NCBI RefSeq assembly: GCF_005930355.1
Contig: NZ_VDBO01000006.1
Location: 1-64,000, forward strand
DNA: 64,000 nucleotides
Direction of reading: 5' to 3'
DNA from: Paenibacillus sinopodophylli
GTDB taxonomy: Bacteria; Bacillota; Bacilli; Paenibacillales; Paenibacillaceae
The translations under genes were made by a program, and so were the position numbers. Shown here piece by piece: positions 54,666-63,148 of the stretch. The stretch's first letter is position 1. Every line of letters begins with the position of its first letter. Below the pieces are notes generated by a model. That model ran no database searches, was not told the origin of the DNA, and saw only the letters and a program-made list of their open reading frames with translations.

Positions 54666-56497
54666 CGAATCCAGGTAAGCTGATATTTCCCAATCATTTG
54701 ACCGCAGAATGGCTGACAAGCGGATATAAGAGTGGAGCATTGACACCTGCTGACGTAGCAGAGGAAATCGTTCGGCGGGCAAATGAGGATATGGCGATGA
54801 ACATTTGGATTACGCCTCCTTCACTAGAGCTGATGAAGCCGTTTATCGATAAGCTAGCTGAGATCAACAAGGCAAATGCCCCGCTGTGGGGAATTCCCTT
54901 TGCAATTAAAGACAATATCGATCTTGGGGGCACTCCCACGACAGCTGGCTGCTCGGAGTTCGCTTATACGCCGAATGAGCATGCTGCTGTTGTAGAACGA
55001 TTGATTGCTGCAGGCGCAATTCCAATTGGCAAAACAAATCTGGATCAATTCGCTACAGGCTTGGTCGGAACTCGCAGCCCTTACGGAGAAGCACATAATG
55101 CGCTTCGTCCGGAGCTGATCAGCGGCGGTTCGAGCTCTGGCTCGGCAGTCGCCGTCGCTCGCGGACATGCTGTATTCTCGCTCGGAACAGATACGGCGGG
55201 TTCCGGCCGAGTTCCAGCTGCGCTTAATAACTTAGTTGGCTACAAGCCGAGTTTGGGCTCATGGCCGGTTACAGGCGTTGTGCCAGCATGCGCAAGTCTT
55301 GATTGCGTGACGGTCTTCGCCCATAGTCTGGACGAAGCGCTGCTTGTGGACAGCATTGCGCGAGGCGTTGATGCGAGGGACCCATGGTCGCGAATGATAC
55401 AGCGGCAGGAACAAACATTGCCTGTGAAAGTATGCTTGCCTCGCGAAACGCCTACATTCTATGGCCCGTTTGCACAAAAATACGAGCAGGCGTGGTTTGC
55501 TGCGTTGGATAGACTCGAGCAGTTATTTACTTCTGTCGAGTATGTAGATGTCGAGCTATTCGCATCTGCAGCAGAGCTGTTGTATGGAGGGCCGTTTGTA
55601 GCTGAGCGCTGGGCGGATCTTAGCGGGTTTATTGAAAGAAACCCTGGCGCAGCATTTCCTGTGACCGAACAGATATTGCGTTCGGCGGCTGCAGCAGAGT
55701 ATGATGCTGCAGCTGTGTTCCGTGCGATGCACAAGCTGCAGGACTATAAGCTGCAGGCAAGAAGACTGCTTCAGGATGCGGTGCTCATCATGCCGACTTG
55801 CGGCGGAACCTGGACGCGCGAGCAGGTGAGACAAGATCCGATCGGTACGAATAGTGACATGGGCCGTTATACGAACCATTGTAATCTACTCGATCTATGC
55901 GCGGTGGCTGTTCCTTCGGTTGCAGCTGATCCGCAGTTGCCCTTCGGTATTACCCTATTCGCGCTTGCAGAGAATGAGCATCTGATCGAAGCCGCTGCAC
56001 GTTCGTTCCTAGATGGCGGCACATGGGTGGATAAGGATGATGCTGCAAACAGGCGTGCAGCAGAGGGTAAGGTTTTAGCTGATGGTGATGGGCAAAAGCT
56101 GGCGCTTGAAGTGGATAAGCGGATAACTGTCGCGGTTTGTGGCTTGCATATGCGCGGCTATCCGCTGGAGAAGCAGATGGAGGGCTTGCAAGCACGCTTC
56201 TTGCAGGAAGCGTGCTCAGCTCCGCGCTACAAACTGGTTAAGCTGCCAACGACGCCAGCAAAACCAGGCATGATCAGGCAGCAGGCAGGCGGAGCAAGTA
56301 TCGAGCTTGAGCTTTGGGAAATGTCAGCGGCAGCTTTTGGCGAATTTGTATCATTAATACCGGCTCCTCTGGGCATTGGCAAAGTCGAGCTGCTTGACGG
56401 AACTGAGGTGTCAGGCTTCGTCTGCGAGGCCTATGCAGCAGATGGTTCTGAGGATATAACCGCTTATGGAGGGTGGCGCTATATTCCGCAGGAATAG
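54662..56497 (+). CDS. atzF: Allophanate hydrolase
   Basis: 611 residues. The amidase-signature domain (1-440) shows the catalytic Lys in FAIKDNIDLGG and the cis-Ser/Ser nucleophile pair in GGSSSGSAVAVARG, then GTDTAGSGRVPAALNNLVGYKPSLG. The remaining 160 residues are the AtzF-type C-terminal domain (VAVCGLHMRGYPLEKQMEGL ... GFVCEAYA). It hydrolyses allophanate to ammonia and CO2 and ends the guanidine pathway. The start overlaps the carboxylase stop, and a strong terminator follows. Confidence 0.93.
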   Translation: MTNPGKLIFPNHLTAEWLTSGYKSGALTPADVAEEIVRRANEDMAMNIWITPPSLELMKPFIDKLAEINKANAPLWGIPFAIKDNIDLGGTPTTAGCSEFAYTPNEHAAVVERLIAAGAIPIGKTNLDQFATGLVGTRSPYGEAHNALRPELISGGSSSGSAVAVARGHAVFSLGTDTAGSGRVPAALNNLVGYKPSLGSWPVTGVVPACASLDCVTVFAHSLDEALLVDSIARGVDARDPWSRMIQRQEQTLPVKVCLPRETPTFYGPFAQKYEQAWFAALDRLEQLFTSVEYVDVELFASAAELLYGGPFVAERWADLSGFIERNPGAAFPVTEQILRSAAAAEYDAAAVFRAMHKLQDYKLQARRLLQDAVLIMPTCGGTWTREQVRQDPIGTNSDMGRYTNHCNLLDLCAVAVPSVAADPQLPFGITLFALAENEHLIEAAARSFLDGGTWVDKDDAANRRAAEGKVLADGDGQKLALEVDKRITVAVCGLHMRGYPLEKQMEGLQARFLQEACSAPRYKLVKLPTTPAKPGMIRQQAGGASIELELWEMSAAAFGEFVSLIPAPLGIGKVELLDGTEVSGFVCEAYAADGSEDITAYGGWRYIPQE

Positions 56498-56506
56498 TAA
56501 GTTCGG

Positions 56507-56546
56507 AAAACTTTCAAGTCTAATGAAATGGACTTGAAAGTTTTTT
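56507..56546 (+). terminator. Terminator of the guanidine catabolic operon
   Basis: A perfect 14-bp stem (56507-56520 with 56531-56544) encloses a 10-base loop. Its right arm runs into a T tract of seven. It closes the deiminase-carboxylase-hydrolase transcript. Confidence 0.9.
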
Positions 56547-56637
56547 TGTGTGGGAATATGCGGAAGTTTGAGATTGTGCTCGAAACACACCTAAATGCTG
56601 CGAGTATCCGTCTGAAGTTCTCGTCAGAAACTTTAGG

Positions 56638-57525
56638 TTAGGGAAGCAGCTCGAGAAATCGTTTGGCAGCTGCTGATTGCGGTACACCGCGGAGAGTGGC
56701 GATGCCGATGCTGCGAGCCGGAATAGGTGGAATTAGCGGGATTTCCACGAGTGCTCCTGAGGCCAGTTCATCCTTTATATACTCCCGAATAAGGAATGCT
56801 AGTCCGAAGCCGCTGTGTGCGAACTGAGCGAGCAGGTCGAAGCTGCCGAGCTCAAGCTCTGGGCTTAGCTTCACGCCATGTGATTCGGCATACTCGTCTA
56901 GATAGCCGCGGGTGCCTGCGCCTTTCTCCAATAGCAGCAAAGGCTGTGCAGCCAGCTCTTCCAATTGCATACTAGGCCCCGTAGGCTCTGTTGTATAAGC
57001 ACGACCGCATACCAATATGTCCTGCAGCGGATGACTAGCCCGGAAAACAAGTTTGCTGTCAGAGGCAGGCATATGCACTATCCCGAAGTCGATTTGACCC
57101 GCTTTCAGGAGCGCAATGGTTTCTGGTGTTGTTCGATTCGTGACGCGTATACGAATTTCTGGATAGTCTGCATGAAACTTCTCCAAATAAGGAAGCAAAT
57201 AATGCCTGCACAGGGTATCGCTTGCCCCGATACTGATCTCACCGCTCTGCAGATTGTGCATTTCGGCAAGCATTTTCTCTCCCGTTTCCATAAAACGGTA
57301 CGCTTGCTCGATATATCGGTAGAGCACCTCGCCTTCTGCTGTAAGCTTAACCCCTTTGGCCATGCGAAAGAATAACGGCCCGCCAAGCTTAGCTTCCAAT
57401 TGCTTAATCGTATGTGTAACAGCCGGCTGTGTAATAAATAGCTGCTCCGCTGCTCGGGAGAGACTGCCTGTCTTGGCTGTCCAATAAAAAACACGGTACC
57501 ATTCCATATTTACGATCATATCCAT
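56638..57525 (-). CDS. LysR family transcriptional regulator
   Basis: 295 residues. The N-terminal winged helix reads MEWYRVFYWTAKTGSLSRAAEQLFITQPAVTHTIKQLEAKLGGPLFFR, a canonical LysR helix-turn-helix, followed by the periplasmic-binding-like effector domain. The start is ATG 57525 or 57519 after AGGTGAGG. It is divergent from the PurA paralog, with a palindrome between them. LysR proteins usually control the divergent gene, so I infer regulation of that gene and perhaps of the guanidine operon that converges on it. Confidence 0.92.
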   Translation of the reverse strand: MDMIVNMEWYRVFYWTAKTGSLSRAAEQLFITQPAVTHTIKQLEAKLGGPLFFRMAKGVKLTAEGEVLYRYIEQAYRFMETGEKMLAEMHNLQSGEISIGASDTLCRHYLLPYLEKFHADYPEIRIRVTNRTTPETIALLKAGQIDFGIVHMPASDSKLVFRASHPLQDILVCGRAYTTEPTGPSMQLEELAAQPLLLLEKGAGTRGYLDEYAESHGVKLSPELELGSFDLLAQFAHSGFGLAFLIREYIKDELASGALVEIPLIPPIPARSIGIATLRGVPQSAAAKRFLELLP

Positions 57526-57535
57526 TACCTCACCT

Positions 57536-57552
57536 AATATATGATATTAGTT
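57536..57552. promoter_or_regulatory. Candidate LysR operator between lysR and the PurA paralog
   Basis: CTAATATATGATATTAG is a perfect palindrome with 7-base arms and a 3-base centre. It overlaps the lysR leader and lies 34 bases upstream of a TATAAT (57586-57591) that has no good -35, as expected for an activated promoter of the divergent gene. Confidence 0.6.
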
Positions 57553-57629
57553 ATATGAATTATTTTAATGTTACTACTGCTATTATAATAACTCTTGTGA
57601 GCTCAAAACAAGATCGGGAGGCGACGGCT

Positions 57630-58910
57630 TTGACGGTAACGGCTATTGTAGGAGCGAATTGGGGAGATGAAGGTAAGGGGAAAATGACGGATGCGCTGGC
57701 GGCAAAGTCTTCATTTGTCGTAAGGTATCAAGGCGGCAGCAATGCTGGGCATACGATTATAAACGATTATGGAAAATTTGCATTGCATATGCTGCCATCA
57801 GGTGTATTTTATCCACATATTACTAACGTGATTGGACCTGGTACGGCTTTGGATATCGATGTTCTGCTTCGAGAGATAGAAGAACTGCGTGGCAGAGGCG
57901 TATCTGAGCCACGGATTCGAGTGTCGGAGCGTGCACAGGTCGTGCTTCCCATTCATCGTTTGTTCGATGAGCTTGAGGAGCAGCGGCTGGGAGCGAAGGG
58001 GTTCGGCTCGACGAAGCGAGGGATTGCTCCCTTCTATGCTGACAAATATGCGAAGCTTGGCGTGCAGGTAGCGGATCTATATGATGAGGATCGGCTGCTG
58101 CAGCGGCTGGAGCAATCGCTCGCGGCTAAGAACATTGTTCTTACAGAGCTGTATTGCCATGATCCTGTGCAGGCGCGAGACCTGCTGCCTGAGCTGCTCA
58201 ATCAAGCAGAGAAGCTGAGGCCTTACGTCAGCGATACAAGCAGGCTGCTTCATGACGCTTATCGAGATGGAGAGTCCATATTACTGGAAGGACAGCTTGG
58301 CGCCTTGCGTGATCCGGATCACGGTATTTATCCTTATTCGACGTCATCCTCGACACTTGCAGGGTATGCGCCAGTTGGTGCTGGGCTGCCCCCTTATGCA
58401 ATTACACGAATTATTGCCGTGGTGAAAGCATATTCCAGCTGTGTTGGAGCAGGACCATTTGTCAGCGAGCTGGGTGGCGATGCAGAAGATCAACTGCGCC
58501 GCTTAGGCGGTGATGCAGGAGAATATGGAGCAACAACGGGGAGACCACGCAGGGTAGGATGGTTCGATGCGGTAGCTACGCGGTATGGCTGCATGCTGCA
58601 AGGTGCAACGGAAGTGGCACTTACTAACCTTGATGTTCTTGGTTATTTAGACGAAATACCCGTGTGTACGAGTTATGAGCTGGATGGTCAAATTATAAAG
58701 CATACATTTCCCATTACGTCCAAGCTGCAGGAAGCAAATTCGGTTTTGGAATATCTCCCGGGCTGGCGAAGCGACATTTCACAAATTCGCAGCTTCGAGG
58801 AGCTGCCGGAAGCCGCGCAGCGCTATGTCCTATTTGTTGAGGAATTAATCGGTGTCAAAATCGGCAGCGTGTCAGTCGGTCCCAATCGCGAACAGCTGAT
58901 TGTGCGATGA
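57630..58910 (+). CDS. Divergent adenylosuccinate synthetase paralog (PurA-like)
   Basis: 426 residues, the usual PurA length. The P-loop-like GDEGKGK with Asp13 and the catalytic His41 in GGSNAGH occupy the same numbers as in E. coli PurA. TTGRPRRVGWFDAVA and GPNREQLIVR at the end are also kept. Several otherwise invariant stretches differ: ANWGDEGKGK (usually xQWGDEGKGK), GSTKRGIAPFY (usually GTTGRGIGPAY) and EGQLGALRDPDHG (usually EGAQGTLLDIDHG). TTG 57630 has GGAGG at 8 bases. It could make adenylosuccinate or act on a related substrate. Its own LysR regulator suggests a specialised rather than housekeeping role. Confidence 0.85.
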   Translation: MTVTAIVGANWGDEGKGKMTDALAAKSSFVVRYQGGSNAGHTIINDYGKFALHMLPSGVFYPHITNVIGPGTALDIDVLLREIEELRGRGVSEPRIRVSERAQVVLPIHRLFDELEEQRLGAKGFGSTKRGIAPFYADKYAKLGVQVADLYDEDRLLQRLEQSLAAKNIVLTELYCHDPVQARDLLPELLNQAEKLRPYVSDTSRLLHDAYRDGESILLEGQLGALRDPDHGIYPYSTSSSTLAGYAPVGAGLPPYAITRIIAVVKAYSSCVGAGPFVSELGGDAEDQLRRLGGDAGEYGATTGRPRRVGWFDAVATRYGCMLQGATEVALTNLDVLGYLDEIPVCTSYELDGQIIKHTFPITSKLQEANSVLEYLPGWRSDISQIRSFEELPEAAQRYVLFVEELIGVKIGSVSVGPNREQLIVR

Positions 58911-58991
58911 TTCGAGGCGATATGAAATCGCTGTAACCACAGCTCAGCATCTTGACTGCATAACTTGCAGTTATGCTTATCAGATTAACAA

Positions 58992-59034
58992 AAAAAGGAG
59001 CATCCTGACCAACAGTCAGGATGCTCCTTTTTGC
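58992..59034. terminator. Bidirectional terminator
   Basis: A perfect 18-bp inverted repeat (58992-59009 with 59015-59032) with loop CAACA, an A run before it and a T run after it, serves both converging genes. The stop codon of the minus-strand gene lies inside the stem. Confidence 0.92.
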
Positions 59035-59558
59035 TTGCGCGGCCACAACGTATAGCTGAAGCTGATGACAAAATCGATTCCAAGTACGACTAGCCATAAC
59101 TGGAGCGTTTGAAGCAAGGATTGAGTACGAGACTCATCGCCTATCATGGTTATCATGCCGTACAATATAAGAGCACCGATTGCGAAGGCGAGCAAATGAT
59201 GCAGCCAGGCGATTCTTTCATGTCTTGCGTGTTCTTTTCCCAATTTCGGCTTGCCGACAGGTGCGGGGCCGCCAGCGAACCGATGGGCGAACCGTTCATC
59301 TGCCCACTTTATCATGCGATGGCCGAAGGCAATGGAAACCCCGATATAAACAGCTGCCAGACTATGGGCAAAAGTTGCTTCTGCACCGCCGCGCAGATCA
59401 TAAACGGTAGCGATAACTAATGCGAGATCGATTAACGGGGTGCTGAACAGCAGTACTTTGCCAAGCTTCTTCAAACGGAAAATATACCGGCATAACAAGC
59501 CGCCAAGCACGAAAAGCCAGAAACCGATTTCGCACCCAATAATAAAAGCTGTAATCAT
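59016..59558 (-). CDS. Integral membrane protein of unknown function
   Basis: About 180 residues with probably five membrane helices (ITAFIIGCEIGFWLFVLGGLLCRYIF; LLFSTPLIDLALVIATVYDL; FAHSLAAVYIGVSIAFG; WLHHLLAFAIGALILYG; LWLVVLGIDFVISFSYTLW) and a basic loop between the third and fourth. It recalls Bacillus YmcC-type membrane proteins, but I cannot confirm this. ATG 59558 follows AAGGAG at 11 bases. It is divergent from the ribokinase gene. Confidence 0.8.
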   Translation of the reverse strand: MITAFIIGCEIGFWLFVLGGLLCRYIFRLKKLGKVLLFSTPLIDLALVIATVYDLRGGAEATFAHSLAAVYIGVSIAFGHRMIKWADERFAHRFAGGPAPVGKPKLGKEHARHERIAWLHHLLAFAIGALILYGMITMIGDESRTQSLLQTLQLWLVVLGIDFVISFSYTLWPRKQKGAS

Positions 59559-59635
59559 GTCTTTATGATCTCCTTCTGTTAAAATAAGATGGAATAAGAG
59601 CATTGTTTTTCAATGTAAATAAAGGGGATGAAGCT

Positions 59636-60562
59636 ATGAGTAAATTACTCGTTATTGGCAGCATGAATATGGATATTGTAAGCTCTGTTAAACATTTTCC
59701 GCTTCCAGGCGAAACGATAGCTAGTATAAGTACGGCATTTTTTCCTGGCGGCAAAGGGGCGAACCAAGCTGTCGCAGCGGCTAGAGCTGGGGCTGATTGT
59801 GTGATGATCGGAGCGGTAGGGGGCGACCCATTCGCCGAGACTCTGCTCGAAACCTTACAGCAGAATGGTATTGCTACTGAATCAATCATACGTAAGAGTG
59901 GAAGCTCAGGTTTCGCTATTATTACCGTTAATGAGGAGGGTGAAAACCATATTGTACTAACGGCGGGGGCAAACGGGCAGCTATCGGCAGACGATGCGGC
60001 GGCAGAGGCGGGGAACTGGTCCGATGTATTTGCAGTGCTGCTGCAAAACGAAATTCCTTGGGAAACCAACTTAGCGGTTATGAATAGCGCGATTAGCAAC
60101 GGTGCACGTGTGTTTTACAACCCTGCACCTGCTAGTGCTATTCCAGAGGAGGTACTCCCGCTTATACATACGCTTATTCTGAACGAAACAGAAGCGGCAG
60201 CCGTCACAAGCATTACGGTCAGCGACCAGAATGAAGCAATGGCTGCTGCCGAATGGGCACTAGATAAAGGCGTAGAGCAAGTCATTATTACGTTAGGGGA
60301 GAAAGGCTGCTTCTATCAGAATAAACAAGGACAATCCGTCTCTGTACCGGCTTTCCCGGTAAAGCCCGTAGACACGACGGCAGCGGGCGATACGTTCTTC
60401 GGCGCTTATGCAGCTGCAAGCGCAGAAGGCTTGGCGGCTGAGAAAGCGTTGACTTATGCAGCGGCAGCAGCAGCACTCGCCGTGACAAAGAAAGGCGCTC
60501 AAGCTTCCATACCAGATAAAGCAGCGATTGAAGCGTTTCTTCTAAGTCAGAAGGAACAATAA
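59636..60562 (+). CDS. rbsK: Ribokinase
   Basis: 308 residues of the PfkB carbohydrate kinase fold. It has the N-terminal GSMNMDIVSSVKHFPLPGETI, the signature GGKGANQAVAAARAGA, and the C-terminal DTTAAGDTFFGAYAA with the catalytic Asp and anion hole. It phosphorylates ribose at O5. Start 59636 has AAAGGGGATGA. There is no ribose transporter next to it. The stop lies 15 bases before the TetR operator region. Confidence 0.92.
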   Translation: MSKLLVIGSMNMDIVSSVKHFPLPGETIASISTAFFPGGKGANQAVAAARAGADCVMIGAVGGDPFAETLLETLQQNGIATESIIRKSGSSGFAIITVNEEGENHIVLTAGANGQLSADDAAAEAGNWSDVFAVLLQNEIPWETNLAVMNSAISNGARVFYNPAPASAIPEEVLPLIHTLILNETEAAAVTSITVSDQNEAMAAAEWALDKGVEQVIITLGEKGCFYQNKQGQSVSVPAFPVKPVDTTAAGDTFFGAYAAASAEGLAAEKALTYAAAAAALAVTKKGAQASIPDKAAIEAFLLSQKEQ

Positions 60563-60571
60563 TAACTAGGC

Positions 60572-60601
60572 TTGCAAAAACTAATGGTATTAGTTTATTA
60601 T
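60572..60601 (+). promoter_or_regulatory. Promoter of the MBL-TetR operon
   Basis: TTGCAA (60572-60577) and TATTAT (60596-60601) are separated by 18 bases. The first operator palindrome fills the spacer, and the second lies directly after the -10, an arrangement suited to repression. Confidence 0.6.
60578..60596. promoter_or_regulatory. TetR-type operator 1
   Basis: Palindrome with arms AAACTAAT and ATTAGTTT around GGT. It sits between the -35 and -10 boxes of the MBL-TetR promoter and matches operator 2 except in the central bases. Confidence 0.75.
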
Positions 60602-60622
60602 AAAACTAATGATATTAGTTTT
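60602..60622. promoter_or_regulatory. TetR-type operator 2
   Basis: Palindrome with arms AAAACTAAT and ATTAGTTTT around GAT, centred 25 bases after operator 1 and just downstream of the -10 box. The repressor is presumably the TetR protein encoded at the end of the same operon. Confidence 0.75.
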
Positions 60623-60643
60623 TATTGAAGGAGCCGATTATAG

Positions 60644-61354
60644 ATGAGAATGACACGCGAGAAAACGGTAATTCAGCTGACTTATTTGCCGACGATATTT
60701 CCAGTGAATTGTTATTTGGTGGAAGAAGAGAGCAGCTTGACGCTTGTGGACGCAGCGCTTCCGAACAACGTCAAGGCCATTATGAAGGCGGCAGAAAAAT
60801 TGGGCAAACCGATTACGCGCATTGTATTGACACATGCACATACGGACCATGTCGGCGCTCTCGATGGGTTAAAGCAGCTGCTGCCAGAGGCTCAAGTCTT
60901 TCTCTCCCGTCGAGACGCAAGGCTGCTACAAGGTGATCTGACATTGGATCAAGGGGAGGCGAGCGGGCCGATAAAAGGCTCCATTCCCAAATCAGTGCGG
61001 ACTAACCCTGACGTTTTGCTTCAAGATGGTGACCATATCGGCTCGCTGCTAGCCGTAGCATCACCTGGCCATACACCAGGCTCGATGTCATTCCTTGATA
61101 CGAGAAATCGGATTCTCATTGCTGGCGATGCATTTCAGACCCGTTCGGGCGTTGCCGTATCGGGACAGTTAAGACTGCTGTTTCCTTTCCCTGCAATAGC
61201 AACTTGGGATAAGCGAACCAGTCTTGCGTCCTCTCGGAGATTAATACAATTAAACCCTTCTGTGCTTGCCGCAGGCCACGGCAATATGATTCGTCATCCG
61301 CTAGAGCTGATGGAGAAGGCCGTTGCCGCAGCGGAACGTTCATTAGCGAAATAA
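60644..61354 (+). CDS. Metallo-beta-lactamase-fold hydrolase
   Basis: 236 residues. The metal-binding motif THAHTDHVGAL (HxHxDH) is complete, with the further ligands in SPGHTPGSM and AGDAFQTR and a late AGHGNMI. The fold is that of small glyoxalase-II-like hydrolases; the substrate is unknown. AAGGAG lies 11 bases before ATG 60644. The tetR gene follows after 22 bases, so the two are cotranscribed and should be derepressed together by the TetR ligand. Confidence 0.9.
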   Translation: MRMTREKTVIQLTYLPTIFPVNCYLVEEESSLTLVDAALPNNVKAIMKAAEKLGKPITRIVLTHAHTDHVGALDGLKQLLPEAQVFLSRRDARLLQGDLTLDQGEASGPIKGSIPKSVRTNPDVLLQDGDHIGSLLAVASPGHTPGSMSFLDTRNRILIAGDAFQTRSGVAVSGQLRLLFPFPAIATWDKRTSLASSRRLIQLNPSVLAAGHGNMIRHPLELMEKAVAAAERSLAK

Positions 61355-61376
61355 GGAAAGGGGGAGGAGCTAAGCA

Positions 61377-61940
61377 ATGTCACCAAGAAGAGGACTAGAT
61401 TTGCCGTCTATAGTAGAAGCGGCAGCTGTAATCGCTAACGAACGAGGCATTCAAGAGGTCACGCTCGCATCTCTGGCTCAAAGTCTCGGAATACGGTCGC
61501 CTTCCTTGTATAATCATATAAGCGGCTTGCATGGCTTGCGGAACCAGCTTGCCATATTCGGGCTGAAAAGACTGACCATCGCTATTCATCATGCAGTGGA
61601 AGGCAAGGAAGGGGACGCAGCGATTCATGCCATAGCTTCTGCATATCTCGCCTTCGCGCGAACAGAGCCAGGTGTATACGAGCTGACACTGCGATCTCCT
61701 GATGCTGATGATGAGGAATATACAGGAGCAGCACAGGTGCTAGTTGATCTCTTCCTTAGTCAGCTTGCCTACTATAAGCTGGAAGGCGATATGGCAATCC
61801 ATATCGTAAGAGGCTTTCGCAGCTTCTTACACGGATTCGCATCGATTGAGCAAAAAGGGGGATTCGGCATGCCTCAGGCTGTCGATGAAAGCTTAAGAAT
61901 GGGAATTCAGACTTATTTGAAAGGGCTCCGCCAAATCTAG
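61377..61940 (+). CDS. TetR family transcriptional regulator
   Basis: 187 residues. The N-terminal helix-turn-helix reads IVEAAAVIANERGIQEVTLASLAQSLGIRSPSLYNHISGLHGLRNQLA. The C-terminal half is of the WHG/TetR_C_13 kind (AYLAFARTEPGVYELTLRSP, FRSFLHGFASIEQKGGFG). AAAGGGGGAGG precedes the ATG. It probably represses its own operon at the two palindromes near 60587 and 60612. Confidence 0.92.
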   Translation: MSPRRGLDLPSIVEAAAVIANERGIQEVTLASLAQSLGIRSPSLYNHISGLHGLRNQLAIFGLKRLTIAIHHAVEGKEGDAAIHAIASAYLAFARTEPGVYELTLRSPDADDEEYTGAAQVLVDLFLSQLAYYKLEGDMAIHIVRGFRSFLHGFASIEQKGGFGMPQAVDESLRMGIQTYLKGLRQI

Positions 61941-62044
61941 CTGCTTAGTTGACCTAGCAGCGGGATGTGACCTGGCCACTTGATACGGTGGATGAAAGAA
62001 TATGCTATCGGATTCGACTTTTGAATCGACAAGCCCATAATCGA

Positions 62045-62082
62045 AAGAGCCGTCGCCTTCTTAAACGAAGCGACGGCTCTTA
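62045..62082. terminator. Bidirectional terminator between tetR and ROK kinase
   Basis: A 12-bp stem AAGAGCCGTCGC/GCGACGGCTCTT (62045-62056, 62070-62081) with a 13-base loop lies between convergent genes. Confidence 0.88.
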
Positions 62083-62085
62083 TAT

Positions 62086-62976
62086 TTAATACGCTTGCTG
62101 GATTAGTGCAGCAGCGCCAATTAAGCCTGCGTCCTGTTGAAGGAGCGCAGGAACGATCGCAGCTTCTCTGCCGGATGGATTGAGCGCATGTTTGGAAACG
62201 TAATCCCTTACTGCTGTGAATAGAGGCTCGCCAACCTGAGAAACGCCGCCGCCGATTACGATTTTGTTCGGGTCAAGAATGTTGATGAGCGAGACACAGC
62301 CCATTCCGATTGAAGTGAATACTCGATTAACGAGCTCGGACATTTGCGGGTCGCCTTGCGCGGCCAGCTCGAATGCTTCCTTCGAGGTAACCTCGCGGCC
62401 GAGAAGCTCAGAAGCTTGGCGGGCGACAGCGGTGCCGGATGCAACAACCTCCCAAGGGGTTCCGGCTTGATCCACCAGCATAAAGCCCGCGTCGCCCGCA
62501 TTGCCTGTTGAGCCGGTCAGCAGCTTGCCGTGCATGAAGATGCCTGCACCAATGCCTGTGCTGATCGTTATAAAAATAAAGTGCTCAGAGTCCTTCGCCG
62601 CACCAACCCATTTCTCGGCAAGTGCAGCTGCGGTTGCGTCGTTTTCCATTTTAATAGGAAGAGAAAGATGTTTTTTCAACTCATCTACAACAGGAAAGCC
62701 CCACCAGCTCTTTAGATTCGGCGGGCAGGTAAGCTCTCCCTTCAGCGTATTCAGCGGCCCAGGTGCGCCAACGCCAACACCAATAACGTTATCAAGCGCA
62801 ACTCCTGCCTGCTCGGCAAGCTGCTTTACTGAATCTGCGACCTTGGCAAGCATCTCGGCAGGCGTAATGGAAAGATCAGTCTTCAATGAACCCTTCGCGA
62901 TAACCTCGCCTTGCTCGCCTACGAAACCAAATGCTATTTTAGTACCGCCAATATCAATTCCGATTGCAATACCCAA
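62086..62976 (-). CDS. ROK family sugar kinase (glucokinase-like)
   Basis: 296 residues. The N-terminal phosphate motif GIAIGIDIGGTKIAFGF, the sugar-binding ENDATAAALAEKWVGA with catalytic Asp, ISTGIGAGIF, and the late DPNKIVIGGGVSQVGE are all present. It would phosphorylate glucose or a related hexose. The usual ROK signature ExGH reads DAGF (in GNAGDAGFMLVD), and the zinc-binding CxCGxxGC motif is missing, so a non-glucose substrate or a distinct subfamily is possible. TTG 62976 has AGGAGG at 7 bases. Confidence 0.86.
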   Translation of the reverse strand: MGIAIGIDIGGTKIAFGFVGEQGEVIAKGSLKTDLSITPAEMLAKVADSVKQLAEQAGVALDNVIGVGVGAPGPLNTLKGELTCPPNLKSWWGFPVVDELKKHLSLPIKMENDATAAALAEKWVGAAKDSEHFIFITISTGIGAGIFMHGKLLTGSTGNAGDAGFMLVDQAGTPWEVVASGTAVARQASELLGREVTSKEAFELAAQGDPQMSELVNRVFTSIGMGCVSLINILDPNKIVIGGGVSQVGEPLFTAVRDYVSKHALNPSGREAAIVPALLQQDAGLIGAAALIQQAY

Positions 62977-63148
62977 CAAAAACCCTCCTATGATTTGAGA
63001 AAAATACAATGCTAGTCTGAGAAAAAGTCTACCACACTCCAGAGAGATTAGGAAGAAAGCGGCGCAAGCAGGGCGGATTGCCTAGCTGATTTTACCCTGT
63101 ACAAATAGTGAGGTCTGTAGTAATATCCAATCAAATGAAGGACTAGAG

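Noticed and set aside
57630..58910. Assignment of the PurA paralog as PurZ (2-aminoadenylosuccinate synthetase)
   Set aside because: PurZ enzymes replace the catalytic Asp13 of PurA; here Asp13 and His41 are both kept and no phage genes are nearby.
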